DNA from: DASPSR01 sp035516175
GTDB lineage: Bacteria > Nitrospirota > UBA9217
DNA: 64,000 nucleotides
NCBI GenBank assembly: GCA_035516175.1
Contig: DATJAO010000069.1
Location: 1-64,000 of the forward strand
Direction of reading: 5' to 3'
The position numbers and the translations under genes are program-made. The notes below the pieces were generated by a model. That model was not told where the DNA came from, searched no databases, and saw only the letters and a list, made by a program, of their open reading frames with translations. The first letter of the stretch is position 1, and every line of letters starts with the position of its first letter. Below are positions 1 through 9,011 of the stretch, in pieces.

Positions 1-1
1 C

Positions 2-208
2 CACATAAGCATCTCATCGCTCGTCAAGTGGGTGAAGGGCATATCGGCAAGGCATATGTTCATGAAACGGCCGGGGCTCAAGAAAAAGCTCTATAAGGGA
101 CATCTCTGGAACCCAAGCTATTACGTCGGCACCGTAGGGGAAATCCGTGAAAGCACGGTCAAGCGCTATATTGCAAGCCAGAAGACCTCATACAGGGGCC
201 ATGGATAA
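2..208 (+). CDS. tnpA: IS200/IS605 transposase TnpA (C-terminal part)
   Basis: This reading frame enters from the left edge and stops at TAA 206-208, giving the last 68 residues of a Y1 (HUH single-strand) transposase. Recognisable family signatures are SLVKWVKG, the GHLWNPSYYVGTVG stretch and VKRYIASQ. The Tyr of KRYIASQ is at the position of the catalytic tyrosine that attacks DNA in this family. The HUH histidine pair would lie upstream of the window and cannot be checked. The frame is open and undamaged as far as it is seen, so the gene may be intact. It is not followed by tnpB. Confidence 0.8.
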   Translation, partial: HISISSLVKWVKGISARHMFMKRPGLKKKLYKGHLWNPSYYVGTVGEIRESTVKRYIASQKTSYRGHG

Positions 209-445
209 TCAGGCCGCAAAAACCCCGAGGGCCACACGGCGGAAGAGACCCCATCACTACGGGTGCGGACGCTACCGTAGAAGGCAAGACTGCTTCGCAT
301 CGACGAACGGGTTTAGGTACCGCTTACCGTTGCGCTGATGAGCCGAAAACGGCCGCTATCACCAGGAGGAACACGGTGCCTTCTGATAGCATGCACGCGC
401 TAAACAGCGCATAACGCAGAATCTGGGCTGTTACGATACACCAGA
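209..445 (+). ncRNA. Structured non-coding segment between tnpA and right end
   Basis: There is no convincing ORF, but several hairpins can be drawn: GCC/GGC at 231-240, CTACGG (257-262) with CCGTAG (275-280), GCTATCA (355-361) with TGATAGC (384-390), and GCGCT-AAAC-AGCGC (397-410). In IS605-type elements the guide (omega/HEARO) RNA occupies the segment next to an element end. This could be such an RNA or its remnant without a nuclease gene. That function is inferred from position and foldability only. Confidence 0.35.
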
Positions 446-610
446 GGATGCCCCCGAAATTCATTCGGGGGAGGATGTCACGAGCCAAGAAGTCAGATGA
501 TAGAAGATGGAGATCAAACTAGTGGCAAAAGAAGCCAGAAACGGGCAACGGTCGATTTACTATCACCCTGTATTGACCACCACGCAGAGGGTTTTGCTAT
601 AGGGGTTTTT

Positions 611-2095
611 GTGAAGAAATTTGTCTTTTTCTTTTTACTATGTATTCTTACCGCCGTATCGGCGCATTCTGCAGATGATGCTGCCTCAAGAGCGATGAAA
701 CTTTTTGAAAGGCGGCACTATGCCGAAGCCGTCGTTGCTCTTCGTGCTGACCTTCCTTCAGTAGAGCAGGGCAGGCAAGGCGCCGCAAATCTGACCCTCG
801 GCATGATCTATCTTAAGAACGCCGAACTGCACCGCGAGCTGTACCGGGAGTCGCTGTCCGTACATCTGGATTACCTCAAAAAAGTCGTCGCAGCCCCGGG
901 TAAGGACAGGAGCCGATTCGCTGATCTCTATATGGGCGAAGCGCTCCTGGAAACAGGGAAAATCACTGATGCGCTGACCCATTTAGAGAAATTCGCCGCT
1001 GATACAAGTGTGCAACAGAAATACAGAACCATCGCCAAGGCATCCATCGGGCTTGGCCTTTTTCTCCAGAATGACAAACAGAAGGCGGAAGAGACCTGGG
1101 CCGGTCTGGATGCGTCCGATCCGGAGATAACGATGTCTCTTGCCGCAGTGTACTCGAAAGCAGGGCTCAAGGACAAGAATGCCGTGGCACTAGCTGAGGA
1201 GGGTCTAGCAGACCTGAAGAAGTCCGGCTCGGCGCCGACCATGCAGGATATCAAGAATGTCCTCACGGTCTATGCAACAACGGGACTCTCAGATAAGGGG
1301 CTTGATCTGATCAAGCGCGCTGACTTAAAAGCGTTCTCCTTCCAGGAGTCCCTGGGCAGGACCAAAGTGATCAATTTCTACGACCCATCCCTGCTCAATG
1401 ACCTCTCCGGACTCTACCTGCAGGCGAGCATCGCGTCCCTTGAGAAGGCGACCGGGGATGCGAAGCTCAGGGATACAGCGAACTACTACCTCGGTGAGGC
1501 CTACGCTCTTTCCGGTAATATCGATCAGTCCGCGCGGGCTACGGCATCATTCATATCATCGCCGCAAATGCCTCAGCACTACCGAGACAAGGCCGCGGTG
1601 CGCCAGGCAGCAAACCAGTATCAGAAAGGTCGCAAGTCCTATGCCATCGCCACCTGGAACGATCTGGCAAAGAAGAAGCCTGGGGACCCCGACCTGCTCG
1701 CGGAGATACTCCTCGAGTGCGACAGGCTCAAGGTTGATTGTCCCACGATTCTCGAGAAGGCCATAGACTCCATTGAGGAGGGAGAAGGAAAAGGGTTCTC
1801 CACCCTTAACATTGCTGTCGGCAGGTACTATCTCGGAAGAAAAGATTATGCTAAGGCAGTCTCGTATATCGAAGCCGGGCGTGACAAAGGCAACAAGAAT
1901 AAAATCGAATCCAACGATCCCCTCATGCTTGTGAGCCTGGCTGATGCATACTACCGGACGAAAGAATTCTCCGAGGCACTTGAAATATATTTTGAGATGA
2001 GCAAACAGTTCCCGGAGGTCCGTCAGATTCAAGAGGCTCTTCAGGGCATTTACGCCACGGAGCACAAAAGCGCAGGAGACGTCAAGATCTTCTGA
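611..2095 (+). CDS. Secreted TPR-repeat protein
   Basis: The chosen start is GTG 611, because it begins a clear signal peptide (Lys-Lys, then a hydrophobic run, then a likely cut after AHSA). An in-frame upstream ATG at 497 would put 38 unrelated residues in front of that signal. The mature protein is about 470 residues of helical repeats. YYLGEAYALSGN, NYLG/YYLG-type and DAYYRTKEFSEALEIYFEM segments match tetratricopeptide helices, best near the C terminus. TPR proteins are protein-interaction scaffolds, and this one is probably periplasmic. It ends 70 bases before a peptide-binding protein gene on the same strand, but no functional link is visible. The specific role is unknown. Confidence 0.75.
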   Translation: MKKFVFFFLLCILTAVSAHSADDAASRAMKLFERRHYAEAVVALRADLPSVEQGRQGAANLTLGMIYLKNAELHRELYRESLSVHLDYLKKVVAAPGKDRSRFADLYMGEALLETGKITDALTHLEKFAADTSVQQKYRTIAKASIGLGLFLQNDKQKAEETWAGLDASDPEITMSLAAVYSKAGLKDKNAVALAEEGLADLKKSGSAPTMQDIKNVLTVYATTGLSDKGLDLIKRADLKAFSFQESLGRTKVINFYDPSLLNDLSGLYLQASIASLEKATGDAKLRDTANYYLGEAYALSGNIDQSARATASFISSPQMPQHYRDKAAVRQAANQYQKGRKSYAIATWNDLAKKKPGDPDLLAEILLECDRLKVDCPTILEKAIDSIEEGEGKGFSTLNIAVGRYYLGRKDYAKAVSYIEAGRDKGNKNKIESNDPLMLVSLADAYYRTKEFSEALEIYFEMSKQFPEVRQIQEALQGIYATEHKSAGDVKIF

Positions 2096-2165
2096 ATAAT
2101 TGCAGATTTCGGATTAGGGAGGACGCATTCATTTCCGCATTTCGAAATCGTTTGAGGAGGCGCGT

Positions 2166-3782
2166 ATGAAAAGAATATTACTAGTCCTGCTGTCACTCGT
2201 TGTCGTGACGTTCGCGGTGACGTTCTCTGCCGGAGCGGGTCCCAAGAAGGACGGCAGACCGGACGGCGGTTCGCTGAGCTACGGCGAATACGGCCGACCT
2301 GCAACCCTCGACCCGATCACGAGTAACGAGATGATTTCGCTCCGGCTCACCGAGCTCATCTTCAACGGTCTTGTCGGGATAAACGAGAAACAGGAGATCG
2401 TGCCCGAGTTGGCCGAAAAATGGGAACATTCACCCGACGGCCGTACCTACACCTTTTATCTGCGGAAGGATGTCACTTGGCATCCAAGGGAGGGAGAAGT
2501 TCCGAAGCCCTTCACAGCCGAGGATGTCATTTTTACGTACAAGATCATGATGCACCCCAGGACCATTACTCCGCTCAAAGTGCGCTATGAATTCATCGAA
2601 AGCGTGGAGAAGGTCGACGACTATACGGTTAAATTCACGCTCAAGCGGCCGATCCTGAACGCGCTCGCCAAGTTCAGCTTCAAGATAATCCCGAAACACG
2701 GCCCGACCAATCCGGTCTACCTTACGCGGGATGACCAGTTTGTGCAGAACCCCATCGGCACCGGCCCGTATATATTGAAGAACATCACGGCCGAGCGAGA
2801 GATCGTCCTCGTAGCGAATGACAACTATTTCAAGGGGAGGCCGCACATCGACAGGTTCATTGCAAAGCCCTTTGCCGACCAGAACATCATGACGCAGGCT
2901 CTCATGTTCAATGCCATTGACATGATCGTGCTGGTGAACCCGCGCGATATCCCCGAGATCCAAGGCGACAAGCGCTTCATTCTCCAGCCGTACAACGCAC
3001 TCTCCTATTCATTCTTTGGCTATAATGTACGCAATCCGTTCCTTGCCGACAAGCGCGTCCGCAAGGCATTCACCTATGCAGTGAACCGGCAGGAAATGCT
3101 CGATTCGTTCTTCAACGGCCAGGGGACCATTATTTCCGGCCCCTTCGCGCCAGGGAGTTGGGCATATAACCTGGATGTACAGCCACTACCGTTCGACCCG
3201 CAAAAAGCGATAGCTCTCCTTCAGGAAGCAGGATTCACGAAGGGTGCGGACGGGTTCATGCAGAAGGATGGCAAGACGCTTGCGCTCTCGCTTAAGGTGC
3301 CGATCGAGAAAGAGAGTGAGGCCGTGAAGCGTGTGGTGCTCGCGTTCAAGAACTATCTCAAGAACATCGGCGTTGACGTTGAGGTGGAATTCAAGGAGTG
3401 GCAAGCGTGGAAGGAGGATGTCTTCCTCGAACACGACTTTGACATTGTCTTTGCGTCGTGGGTCTTCGACGATTCGGCGGACATCTCTTCGCTGTTCCAT
3501 TCCGGCGAGATCGGCCCGTGGAAGAACAATTTCGGTGGCTACTCCAACCCGGAAGTGGACAGCCTGATCAACGAAAGCAAACTCACGCTCGACCACGAGA
3601 AACGGAGGACCATCAACCGCAAGCTCCACGCGATCCTTGCTGATGAGAGCCCGTACACTTTCCTCTGGACGCTTACGAACTACGCAGCGTACAACAAGAA
3701 GGTGAGACGCGTGGCCATCCATCCCTACAAGTTTTTCTCGTATGCGGATGAGTGGTTTATAGATGAGAAAGACCAGAAATAA
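2166..3782 (+). CDS. Peptide ABC transporter substrate-binding protein (SBP_bac_5)
   Basis: This is the periplasmic receptor of an oligopeptide/dipeptide/nickel-type importer. GAGGAGG precedes the ATG by a normal distance. Residues 1-25 form a signal peptide with no lipobox Cys. The body carries family-5 landmarks: ATLDPITSNE near residue 45, LAEKWEHSPDGRTYTFYLRKDVTWH near 80-105, FTAEDV, and a TGPYILK block. At 538 residues it has normal family length. It heads a five-gene set with two permeases and two ATPases at 3947-8199. A strong hairpin with a T-run lies between it and the first permease, which would give excess receptor over membrane parts. The substrate cannot be told from sequence. 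Confidence 0.9.
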   Translation: MKRILLVLLSLVVVTFAVTFSAGAGPKKDGRPDGGSLSYGEYGRPATLDPITSNEMISLRLTELIFNGLVGINEKQEIVPELAEKWEHSPDGRTYTFYLRKDVTWHPREGEVPKPFTAEDVIFTYKIMMHPRTITPLKVRYEFIESVEKVDDYTVKFTLKRPILNALAKFSFKIIPKHGPTNPVYLTRDDQFVQNPIGTGPYILKNITAEREIVLVANDNYFKGRPHIDRFIAKPFADQNIMTQALMFNAIDMIVLVNPRDIPEIQGDKRFILQPYNALSYSFFGYNVRNPFLADKRVRKAFTYAVNRQEMLDSFFNGQGTIISGPFAPGSWAYNLDVQPLPFDPQKAIALLQEAGFTKGADGFMQKDGKTLALSLKVPIEKESEAVKRVVLAFKNYLKNIGVDVEVEFKEWQAWKEDVFLEHDFDIVFASWVFDDSADISSLFHSGEIGPWKNNFGGYSNPEVDSLINESKLTLDHEKRRTINRKLHAILADESPYTFLWTLTNYAAYNKKVRRVAIHPYKFFSYADEWFIDEKDQK

Positions 3783-3859
3783 AGTGTGTCGGATGTTCCC
3801 CTCCTCATGGGGGAGGTTAAGAGATGGTGAAGTGATGCCACGTTGGCTCTCCTCTTGAT

Positions 3860-3893
3860 CCCCTCCCATCAAGGGAGGGGAAATGTTTTTTTT
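3860..3893 (+). terminator. Hairpin plus T-run after binding-protein gene
   Basis: CCCCTCCC (3860-3867), loop ATCAA, GGGAGGGG (3873-3880), then AAATG and eight T. The structure can end or attenuate transcription before the permease genes. A related shorter inverted repeat, CCCCTCC/GGGGGAGG, lies just upstream around 3793-3815, so both may be copies of a dispersed palindromic sequence. Confidence 0.7.
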
Positions 3894-3946
3894 GACGCAC
3901 CTATCCACACGGCAAGATACACTGTGCAGGCGGGGGAAAATCAACC

Positions 3947-4912
3947 ATGAAGCTCTCGGCTATACGGCCAATAGCCCTCATGCTGTCCAGGGAACTTATG
4001 ATCACGGCGCTCCTGCTGCTCGGTGTGAGCTTCGTCGTTTTCATTATCCTTTACCTGTCACCCGGAGACCCTTTCAGTGTCTTGCTCGAGGGACAGATGT
4101 CTACTACAGAGGCGCGGTCCGGACTGCGCGAAGTACTGGGTGTTCCCAAGACGTGGCATGCACAATACCTATCCTGGCTTACCGGCATGCTTCAGGGGAA
4201 CTTCGGCACGTCCATTCGCACGGGGTTGCCGGTTCTCAAAGAAGTTCTTCGGGTCGGGCTAAACACTCTTGTCCTCACTATCGGCTCCATGCTCGTAACG
4301 CTCGCCCTCGCTGTTCCTATCGCCCTCTATTCCGCGGTACGCGGCACGAACAGTATCTCCTGGCCACTCACCATGTTCTCCTATGTGGTTTCCGCTCTCC
4401 CCGTATTTTGGCTCGGGTACATCGTCATCTATTTTTTTACGCACAAGCTCGGCCTGTTCCCCCTTGTCTTCGGATTTTCAAGCTCCGTGCAGAAGTTCGG
4501 ATGGCTCTATCAGCTACTGCCGATTTTCGTGCTCGGCATTGGGAACGGCACGATCAGTGAGGTTATCCGCTATCTGCGCGACGAGATGGGTAGAGTCATG
4601 GCTGAGGACTATATCCGGACCGCCCGCGCCAAGGGCGCTTCGGTCTGGAAACATGCGTTCAAGGAGGGCTTCCTGATCCCGGTGACAGAGATCATCGCAT
4701 CCAAGATTCCCTTTATTCTCGGCGGTGCGGTGATCGTGGAACAGGTGTTCAACTGGCCGGGTATGGGCAGGATGGCATGGCAGGCGGCACAGGACCGTGA
4801 CTATCCGGTCATCATGGGCATCGCGATCATCTCGGCGGTCCTCGTGCGCCTTGGCAGTCTATTCCAGAGTGTTGTATATGTGGCAGTGAACCCGCGGGCA
4901 TCAAAGGAGTAA
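3947..4912 (+). CDS. Peptide ABC transporter permease (DppB/OppB type)
   Basis: This is the first inner-membrane subunit of the importer. It has 321 residues and about six transmembrane helices, the first within residues 12-35, followed by the LSPGDPF motif typical of OppB/DppB. The coupling (EAA-type) loop that touches the ATPase is visible as EDYIRTARAKGASVWKHAF in the C-terminal half, followed by the GGAVIVEQVFNWPGMG block. Length and order match the family. The start codon ATG 3947 has only a weak ribosome site (GGGGGAAAA). The second permease follows after 80 bases. Confidence 0.9.
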   Translation: MKLSAIRPIALMLSRELMITALLLLGVSFVVFIILYLSPGDPFSVLLEGQMSTTEARSGLREVLGVPKTWHAQYLSWLTGMLQGNFGTSIRTGLPVLKEVLRVGLNTLVLTIGSMLVTLALAVPIALYSAVRGTNSISWPLTMFSYVVSALPVFWLGYIVIYFFTHKLGLFPLVFGFSSSVQKFGWLYQLLPIFVLGIGNGTISEVIRYLRDEMGRVMAEDYIRTARAKGASVWKHAFKEGFLIPVTEIIASKIPFILGGAVIVEQVFNWPGMGRMAWQAAQDRDYPVIMGIAIISAVLVRLGSLFQSVVYVAVNPRASKE

Positions 4913-4993
4913 GAAGGTCAAGGGCGAGGGTCAAGAAAAGGTTTATTACTATTGTCCAGCCCTCCCGTTCCTGAACCCTGGCCCCAATATTTA

Positions 4994-5890
4994 ATGATGA
5001 AATCATATACCCAAATATCAGGTGAGATAGGTGAGCTCTCAAAGCTGCCTTTCTGGAAAAAGACGGATATCGTAGACCTTGCGTATGTGGGATATGGCCT
5101 GTTCATCGTTACGCTCGTGGTGATTTCCTACATTCTCGGTTCGTTTAATCTTCTCCCGAAGGACCCGCAGGACATCAACCTCGATCTCATGATAGCGCCG
5201 CCCGGGACCGCTGGACACCTCCTCGGGACGGACTTCATGGGTCGGGACATCCTCTCTCGGCTGATCGTGGGTATCCAGGCATACTTTCTGCCAGGCCTCC
5301 TTGCCGTTTTCATCGCCCTCTTCTTCGGCACAGTGCTCGGCGTACTCGCGGGTTACCGCGGCGGAAGATTCGAAACAGCAATCACCTATTTCACCAATCT
5401 GGTGGATTCCTTCCCGCGCCTCGTGCTCATCCTGCTCGTAATCGCGGCATTCAAACCGAACATCTATTACATCATGATCGTGGTCGGCCTGACGAACGTG
5501 CCGGTCGTATCGTCGCACATTAAAGGCAAAATCCAGTTTCTCAAGCAGAAGAATTTTGTCGAAGCCGGTGTTTCGCTTGGTCTGCCGACGGGTACGATCA
5601 TCTTGAAGCACATTCTGTGGCACAACTGTCGCTCGCTCCTCATCATCCAGGCCACCATCGGCATGGCAGAGGCCATCCTTATGGAAACATCATTAAGCTA
5701 CCTGGGCTTCGGCGTGCAGGAACCAACGCCTTCATGGGGCAATATGGTGCAGGCCGGCGCCAACTATTTCATGCAGGGGAAGTTCTGGCTTTCCACTGCG
5801 CCGGCACTCTCGATCCTGTTTACGATCCTTGGCTTCCATCTGCTCGGCGACGGGCTGAATAATATTCTCGAAGGCAAGAGGGGCAAATGA
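4994..5890 (+). CDS. Peptide ABC transporter permease (DppC/OppC type)
   Basis: This is the second membrane subunit. The frame is open from a TTG at 4952. The ATG pair at 4994/4997 is preferred because the extra segment is Pro-rich and unlike the family, but no good ribosome site decides it. The protein has an N-terminal cytoplasmic segment, TM1 near residues 40-60, the LLGTDFMGRDILSRLI block that marks OppC/DppC proteins, and a C-terminal coupling loop FVEAGVSLGLPTGTIILKH. The stop codon overlaps the start of the ATPase gene (ATGA at 5887), so the two are translationally coupled. Confidence 0.88.
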   Translation: MMKSYTQISGEIGELSKLPFWKKTDIVDLAYVGYGLFIVTLVVISYILGSFNLLPKDPQDINLDLMIAPPGTAGHLLGTDFMGRDILSRLIVGIQAYFLPGLLAVFIALFFGTVLGVLAGYRGGRFETAITYFTNLVDSFPRLVLILLVIAAFKPNIYYIMIVVGLTNVPVVSSHIKGKIQFLKQKNFVEAGVSLGLPTGTIILKHILWHNCRSLLIIQATIGMAEAILMETSLSYLGFGVQEPTPSWGNMVQAGANYFMQGKFWLSTAPALSILFTILGFHLLGDGLNNILEGKRGK

Positions 5891-6987
5891 CGACGGGGCC
5901 GCTCCTGAAGATAGAGGATCTTCGCACATATTTCTATTCTCGCAGCAAGCAGGCATTCATCCGTTCCGTGGACGGCGTGAGCCTCAAGATCAAGCGAGGC
6001 GAGACTCTCGGCATCGTGGGAGAGAGTGGCAGCGGAAAGAGTATCACCGCCCTATCGGTCATGGGGCTCATCAGCGCCGGACCGGGCGTGATCAGCGGCA
6101 AGATCGGTTTCAAGTCCGCGCGGATGCAGAAGAACCTCCTTCAGGACCTCGATGAGTATGTCAGCCTCGCGATAAAGGACGGGAAGATCATGCAGCTGAG
6201 CAAGGACTTCGCCGGATGGGAGAAAAATTCCGAACGCATAATGGGCAGGGTGCGAGGCAAGGAGATCGCGATGATCTTCCAGAACCCCAAGTCCTCGCTC
6301 AATCCCTTCGTTCCCATCGGAAAGCAGATTACCGAAGCCATTCAGCTCCATACTTCAATCAAAAATGAACAGAAGGCCAAAGAGCGTGCGATCGCATGGC
6401 TCGATCGCGTGAAAATCGACTCGCCCCGGCTTCGTTTTGAAAACTACCCGTACGGACTTTCAGGCGGCATGTGTCAGCGGGCAATGATCGCGATGGCGCT
6501 CGCCTGTGAGCCGTCGCTCCTGATCGCTGACGAACCGACCACGGGGCTTGACGCTACCATACAATCAAAGATCGTTGAGCTACTCGCGGAACTCAAGTCC
6601 GAGCTCGGCGTCACAACCATGCTAATCAGCCACGACATCAGCATCATCTCTCGGCTTTCGGACAGCGTGGCCGTGATGTATGGGGGTACGGTGGTCGAGT
6701 ATGGCCCGGCACGTGCCATCCTGGCGGCAGACTTCGCCTCCAAACATCCGTATACTACCGCGCTTCTCGCGTCCATACCGAGCGAGCGCAACATCAGAGA
6801 AAAGGGCTATCTCCAGGCCATTGAGGGTGATGTGCTGGACACCATCAACATTCCGCCCGGATGCCGGTTCTACGGCCGATGCAACCGGGTAACGGCGGGA
6901 ATACGGGAGAATTGCGCATTCAAGGAGCCGGATCTGCGGGAGATCGCACCCGGCCACAAGGTGAGATGCTGGCTGTATTTTGATTAG
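5887..6987 (+). CDS. Peptide ABC transporter ATPase (DppD/OppD type)
   Basis: This is the first of two nucleotide-binding subunits. Walker A GESGSGKS is at residues 45-52, Q-loop FQNP at 131-134, signature LSGGMCQ at 191-197, Walker B LLIADEP near 211-217 and H-loop His at 249. The C-terminal oligopeptide-transporter extension ends with Cys residues (GCRFYGRC, NCAF) that bind an Fe-S cluster in related proteins. Between Walker A and the Q-loop there is a longer than usual insert (about residues 78-123, rich in Lys and Asp). It overlaps the permease gene by four bases. Confidence 0.9.
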   Translation: MTTGPLLKIEDLRTYFYSRSKQAFIRSVDGVSLKIKRGETLGIVGESGSGKSITALSVMGLISAGPGVISGKIGFKSARMQKNLLQDLDEYVSLAIKDGKIMQLSKDFAGWEKNSERIMGRVRGKEIAMIFQNPKSSLNPFVPIGKQITEAIQLHTSIKNEQKAKERAIAWLDRVKIDSPRLRFENYPYGLSGGMCQRAMIAMALACEPSLLIADEPTTGLDATIQSKIVELLAELKSELGVTTMLISHDISIISRLSDSVAVMYGGTVVEYGPARAILAADFASKHPYTTALLASIPSERNIREKGYLQAIEGDVLDTINIPPGCRFYGRCNRVTAGIRENCAFKEPDLREIAPGHKVRCWLYFD

Positions 6988-7188
6988 ATCCTTATGAGAA
7001 AGACGCCTGGCCACAGATTGAAACGGATGCGTTCGGATAAGATACGAAAGAACGGGTTTTGAGCACTATTAGATAAATCCGCATTTATCCGCGTAAACCG
7101 GCATTCGATGTTTTCTCCTTTTTCTGCATTAATTTGCGCCGCCTGGAGGGGCCTCCTGTTGGGTATCTCTGGTTGCGTGTAAGCACTT
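6988..7188. other. Spacer interrupting the ABC operon, with dispersed-repeat-like sequence
   Basis: There are about 200 bases between the two ATPase genes, unusual in an operon that otherwise overlaps. The stretch AAATCCGCATTTATCCGCG near 7077 resembles the short dispersed repeats of that type found in many environmental genomes. No promoter, terminator or ORF is convincing here. Confidence 0.35.
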
Positions 7189-8199
7189 ATGCCTAGGACC
7201 ATACTCGAAGTCATAGATCTCAAAAAACACTTTACCCCTCGCAAAGGGCTCTTCTCCGCCTTCAAGGATAAGACACGATCGATCCCCGCGGTGGACGGAG
7301 TGAGTTTTTCCCTCAAAGAGAACGAGACCATGGGACTTGTGGGTGAGTCGGGTTGCGGCAAGACAACGATCGGCAGGACCATCCTCAGGCTCACGCCGGC
7401 AACCTCGGGGCGTATATTTTTCGACGGCAAAGACATCATTGCCATGCCGGCCGAAGAACTTCGGCAACTGCGCGGCCAGATGCAGATGATCTTCCAAGAC
7501 CTGGATGCTGCCCTCAATCCCAAGATGCGCATACGGGACATTCTCAGGGAGTCCATCACGGTACACCACAAAATAAGCGGCGCAGAGGTCGATCAGAAGA
7601 TCGGCGAACTGCTCGAACAGGTGAAACTCAAAAAGAACAAGCTCTCCCATTTCCCGCACGAGCTCTCGGGTGGGGAGAAACGACGAGTCGGCGTGGCACG
7701 TGTGCTTGCTGTCGGTGCGAGATTCATCGTGGCAGACGAGCCGACGAGCGCTCTCGACGTGTCTATCCAGGCGCAGGTCGTGAACCTCCTTCAAGACTTG
7801 CAAAAACAGCTTGGGCTCGCGTATCTTTTCATCTCGCACGACCTGCGGGTCGTGGAACTCATCAGCCACCAGGTGGCGGTAATGTACCTGGGCAGGATCG
7901 TCGAGATGGGCCTTTCCGGGCGCATTGCGAACAGGGCGAGCCATCCGTATACGCATATCCTTTGGTCATCTCTGGTCGAGAAGCAGAGCAGGGAATCATC
8001 TCGAGCATCTAAATACGTCCAGGCCGGGCAGTGGGGGGTGTTCGATTTTGAACGGCCGGACTCCGGCTGCCGCTTTGCCCCGCGGTGTCCCGTATATGAG
8101 GCCAAGGGAAAACCCGCTGTCTGCGTCGACCCCGCCACTGAGCCGCAACTTCGCGACATCGGCGGCGGCCATCAGGTAGCGTGCCATTTCCCGCTGTAG
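7189..8199 (+). CDS. Peptide ABC transporter ATPase (DppF/OppF type)
   Basis: This is the second nucleotide-binding subunit, pairing with the 5887 product. Walker A GESGCGKT is at residues 52-59, Q-loop FQD at 102-104, signature LSGGEKR at 159-165, Walker B VADEPTSALD at 181-190 and H-loop His at 217. The C-terminal oligo/dipeptide extension has SGCRFAPRCP and VACHFPL, the Cys set of the family. At 336 residues the length is typical. The start ATG 7189 lacks a clear Shine-Dalgarno. No terminator is seen before the next gene. Confidence 0.9.
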   Translation: MPRTILEVIDLKKHFTPRKGLFSAFKDKTRSIPAVDGVSFSLKENETMGLVGESGCGKTTIGRTILRLTPATSGRIFFDGKDIIAMPAEELRQLRGQMQMIFQDLDAALNPKMRIRDILRESITVHHKISGAEVDQKIGELLEQVKLKKNKLSHFPHELSGGEKRRVGVARVLAVGARFIVADEPTSALDVSIQAQVVNLLQDLQKQLGLAYLFISHDLRVVELISHQVAVMYLGRIVEMGLSGRIANRASHPYTHILWSSLVEKQSRESSRASKYVQAGQWGVFDFERPDSGCRFAPRCPVYEAKGKPAVCVDPATEPQLRDIGGGHQVACHFPL

Positions 8200-8236
8200 C
8201 CCGTATCAACTACGAATCACTTTTTCCGGTTCTGTA

Positions 8237-8264
8237 TTGATTTTCGCGAACCACGTGTTATAAT
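8237..8264 (+). promoter_or_regulatory. Sigma-70 type promoter, leaderless start of deacetylase
   Basis: TTGATT (8237-8242), 16-base spacer, TATAAT (8259-8264). The ATG of the next gene begins only five bases after the -10 box and has no Shine-Dalgarno, so the mRNA would start at or next to the start codon. Confidence 0.6.
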
Positions 8265-8269
8265 AATTT

Positions 8270-8965
8270 ATGCGTTTATCTTTAAGCCTGATAAGTTTTT
8301 CTTTAATGCTGATCATTCCGCTCTCTCCGGTTGCTGCTGAATCGTCTCAGCAACTCATCTTTGCACATGGCCCGCGAAGCAGTTCGAAGATTGCGCTCAC
8401 CTTCGATGCCTGCCCCACGGTGAAGCCTGATGAATACGATGAGAAAGTGATTGACATCCTCCTCAAGGAAAACGTCCCGGCAACGCTATTCATGAGCGGG
8501 CGGTGGGTGGAAAAAAATCCCGAAAAAACGAAGCTCCTTGCGTCCCAGCCCCAGTTCGAGATCGGAGCACACAGCTATTATCATCCCCACCTGATGGAAA
8601 AAGATGATGAACGTGTTCTCCGTGAACTGAAAAGGACGCAGAAGTTGATCAGAAAGATAACGGGACGGACCCCGCAGTACTTCCGACCGCCTTTCGGCGA
8701 AGTGGATGAGCGGATAGCGAAGCTTGCTGCCGAGGAAGGACTCATAACCGTCCAGTATGACATTGCTTCTGGCGATCCGGACCCTAACCTTTCACCGCAA
8801 AAGATTGTGCGCAGCGTACTACGGGACGCCAAAGGGGGGAGTATTATTGTCTTTCACATGAACCGGAATGGCGTGCATACAGCCGACGTCTTGCCGCAGA
8901 TCATCAATGGATTACGAGAGAAAGGATTTACTCTCGTGACAGTCGGAGAGTTGCTCAAAAAATAA
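8270..8965 (+). CDS. Exported polysaccharide deacetylase (NodB/CE4 family)
   Basis: The product is a 231-residue protein with a signal peptide (residues 1-23, cut after VAA). It belongs to the metal-dependent deacetylases of peptidoglycan, chitin-like or exopolysaccharide N-acetyl groups. Motif 1 is TFDACP (44-49) instead of the usual TFDDGP. Motif 2 gives metal ligands His101 and His105 (HSYYH), motif 3 is RPPFG (139-143) and the C-terminal His is in FHMN (196). The second Asp of motif 1, usually a metal ligand, is Ala here, as in a known subset of the family. The gene is monocistronic, and its TAA is part of the terminator stem. Confidence 0.88.
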   Translation: MRLSLSLISFSLMLIIPLSPVAAESSQQLIFAHGPRSSSKIALTFDACPTVKPDEYDEKVIDILLKENVPATLFMSGRWVEKNPEKTKLLASQPQFEIGAHSYYHPHLMEKDDERVLRELKRTQKLIRKITGRTPQYFRPPFGEVDERIAKLAAEEGLITVQYDIASGDPDPNLSPQKIVRSVLRDAKGGSIIVFHMNRNGVHTADVLPQIINGLREKGFTLVTVGELLKK

Positions 8966-8998
8966 GCGGATGGCCAGATGGCCATCCGCTTATTTTTT
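8961..8998. terminator. Bidirectional terminator
   Basis: AATAAGCGGATGGCC (8961-8975), loop AGAT, GGCCATCCGCTTATT (8980-8994), a 15-bp perfect stem with T-rich tails on both strands. It separates the convergent deacetylase and rubrerythrin-like genes and contains the deacetylase stop codon. Confidence 0.9.
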
Positions 8999-9011
8999 AC
9001 AAAGCGTTCTG

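Larger units (their letters stand above)
1..480 (+). mobile_element. IS200/IS605-family element, 3' part
   Basis: The window opens inside the transposase gene of an IS200/IS605-type element and runs to a right-end hairpin. The hairpin is CCCCCGAA (451-458), loop ATTCA, TTCGGGGG (464-471), followed by GAGGATGTCA (471-480). A subterminal hairpin followed by a short conserved tail is how these single-strand transposing elements end. About 240 bases without a tnpB lie between tnpA and this hairpin. The left end is outside the window. The exact right cleavage point is inferred from resemblance to a second copy of GGGGAGGATGTCA near 39.55 kb. Confidence 0.7.

Noticed and set aside
331..350. CTGATGA and GAAA close together, like a hammerhead ribozyme core
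   Set aside because: Only three bases lie between them, too few for stem II, and the flanks make a plain hairpin.
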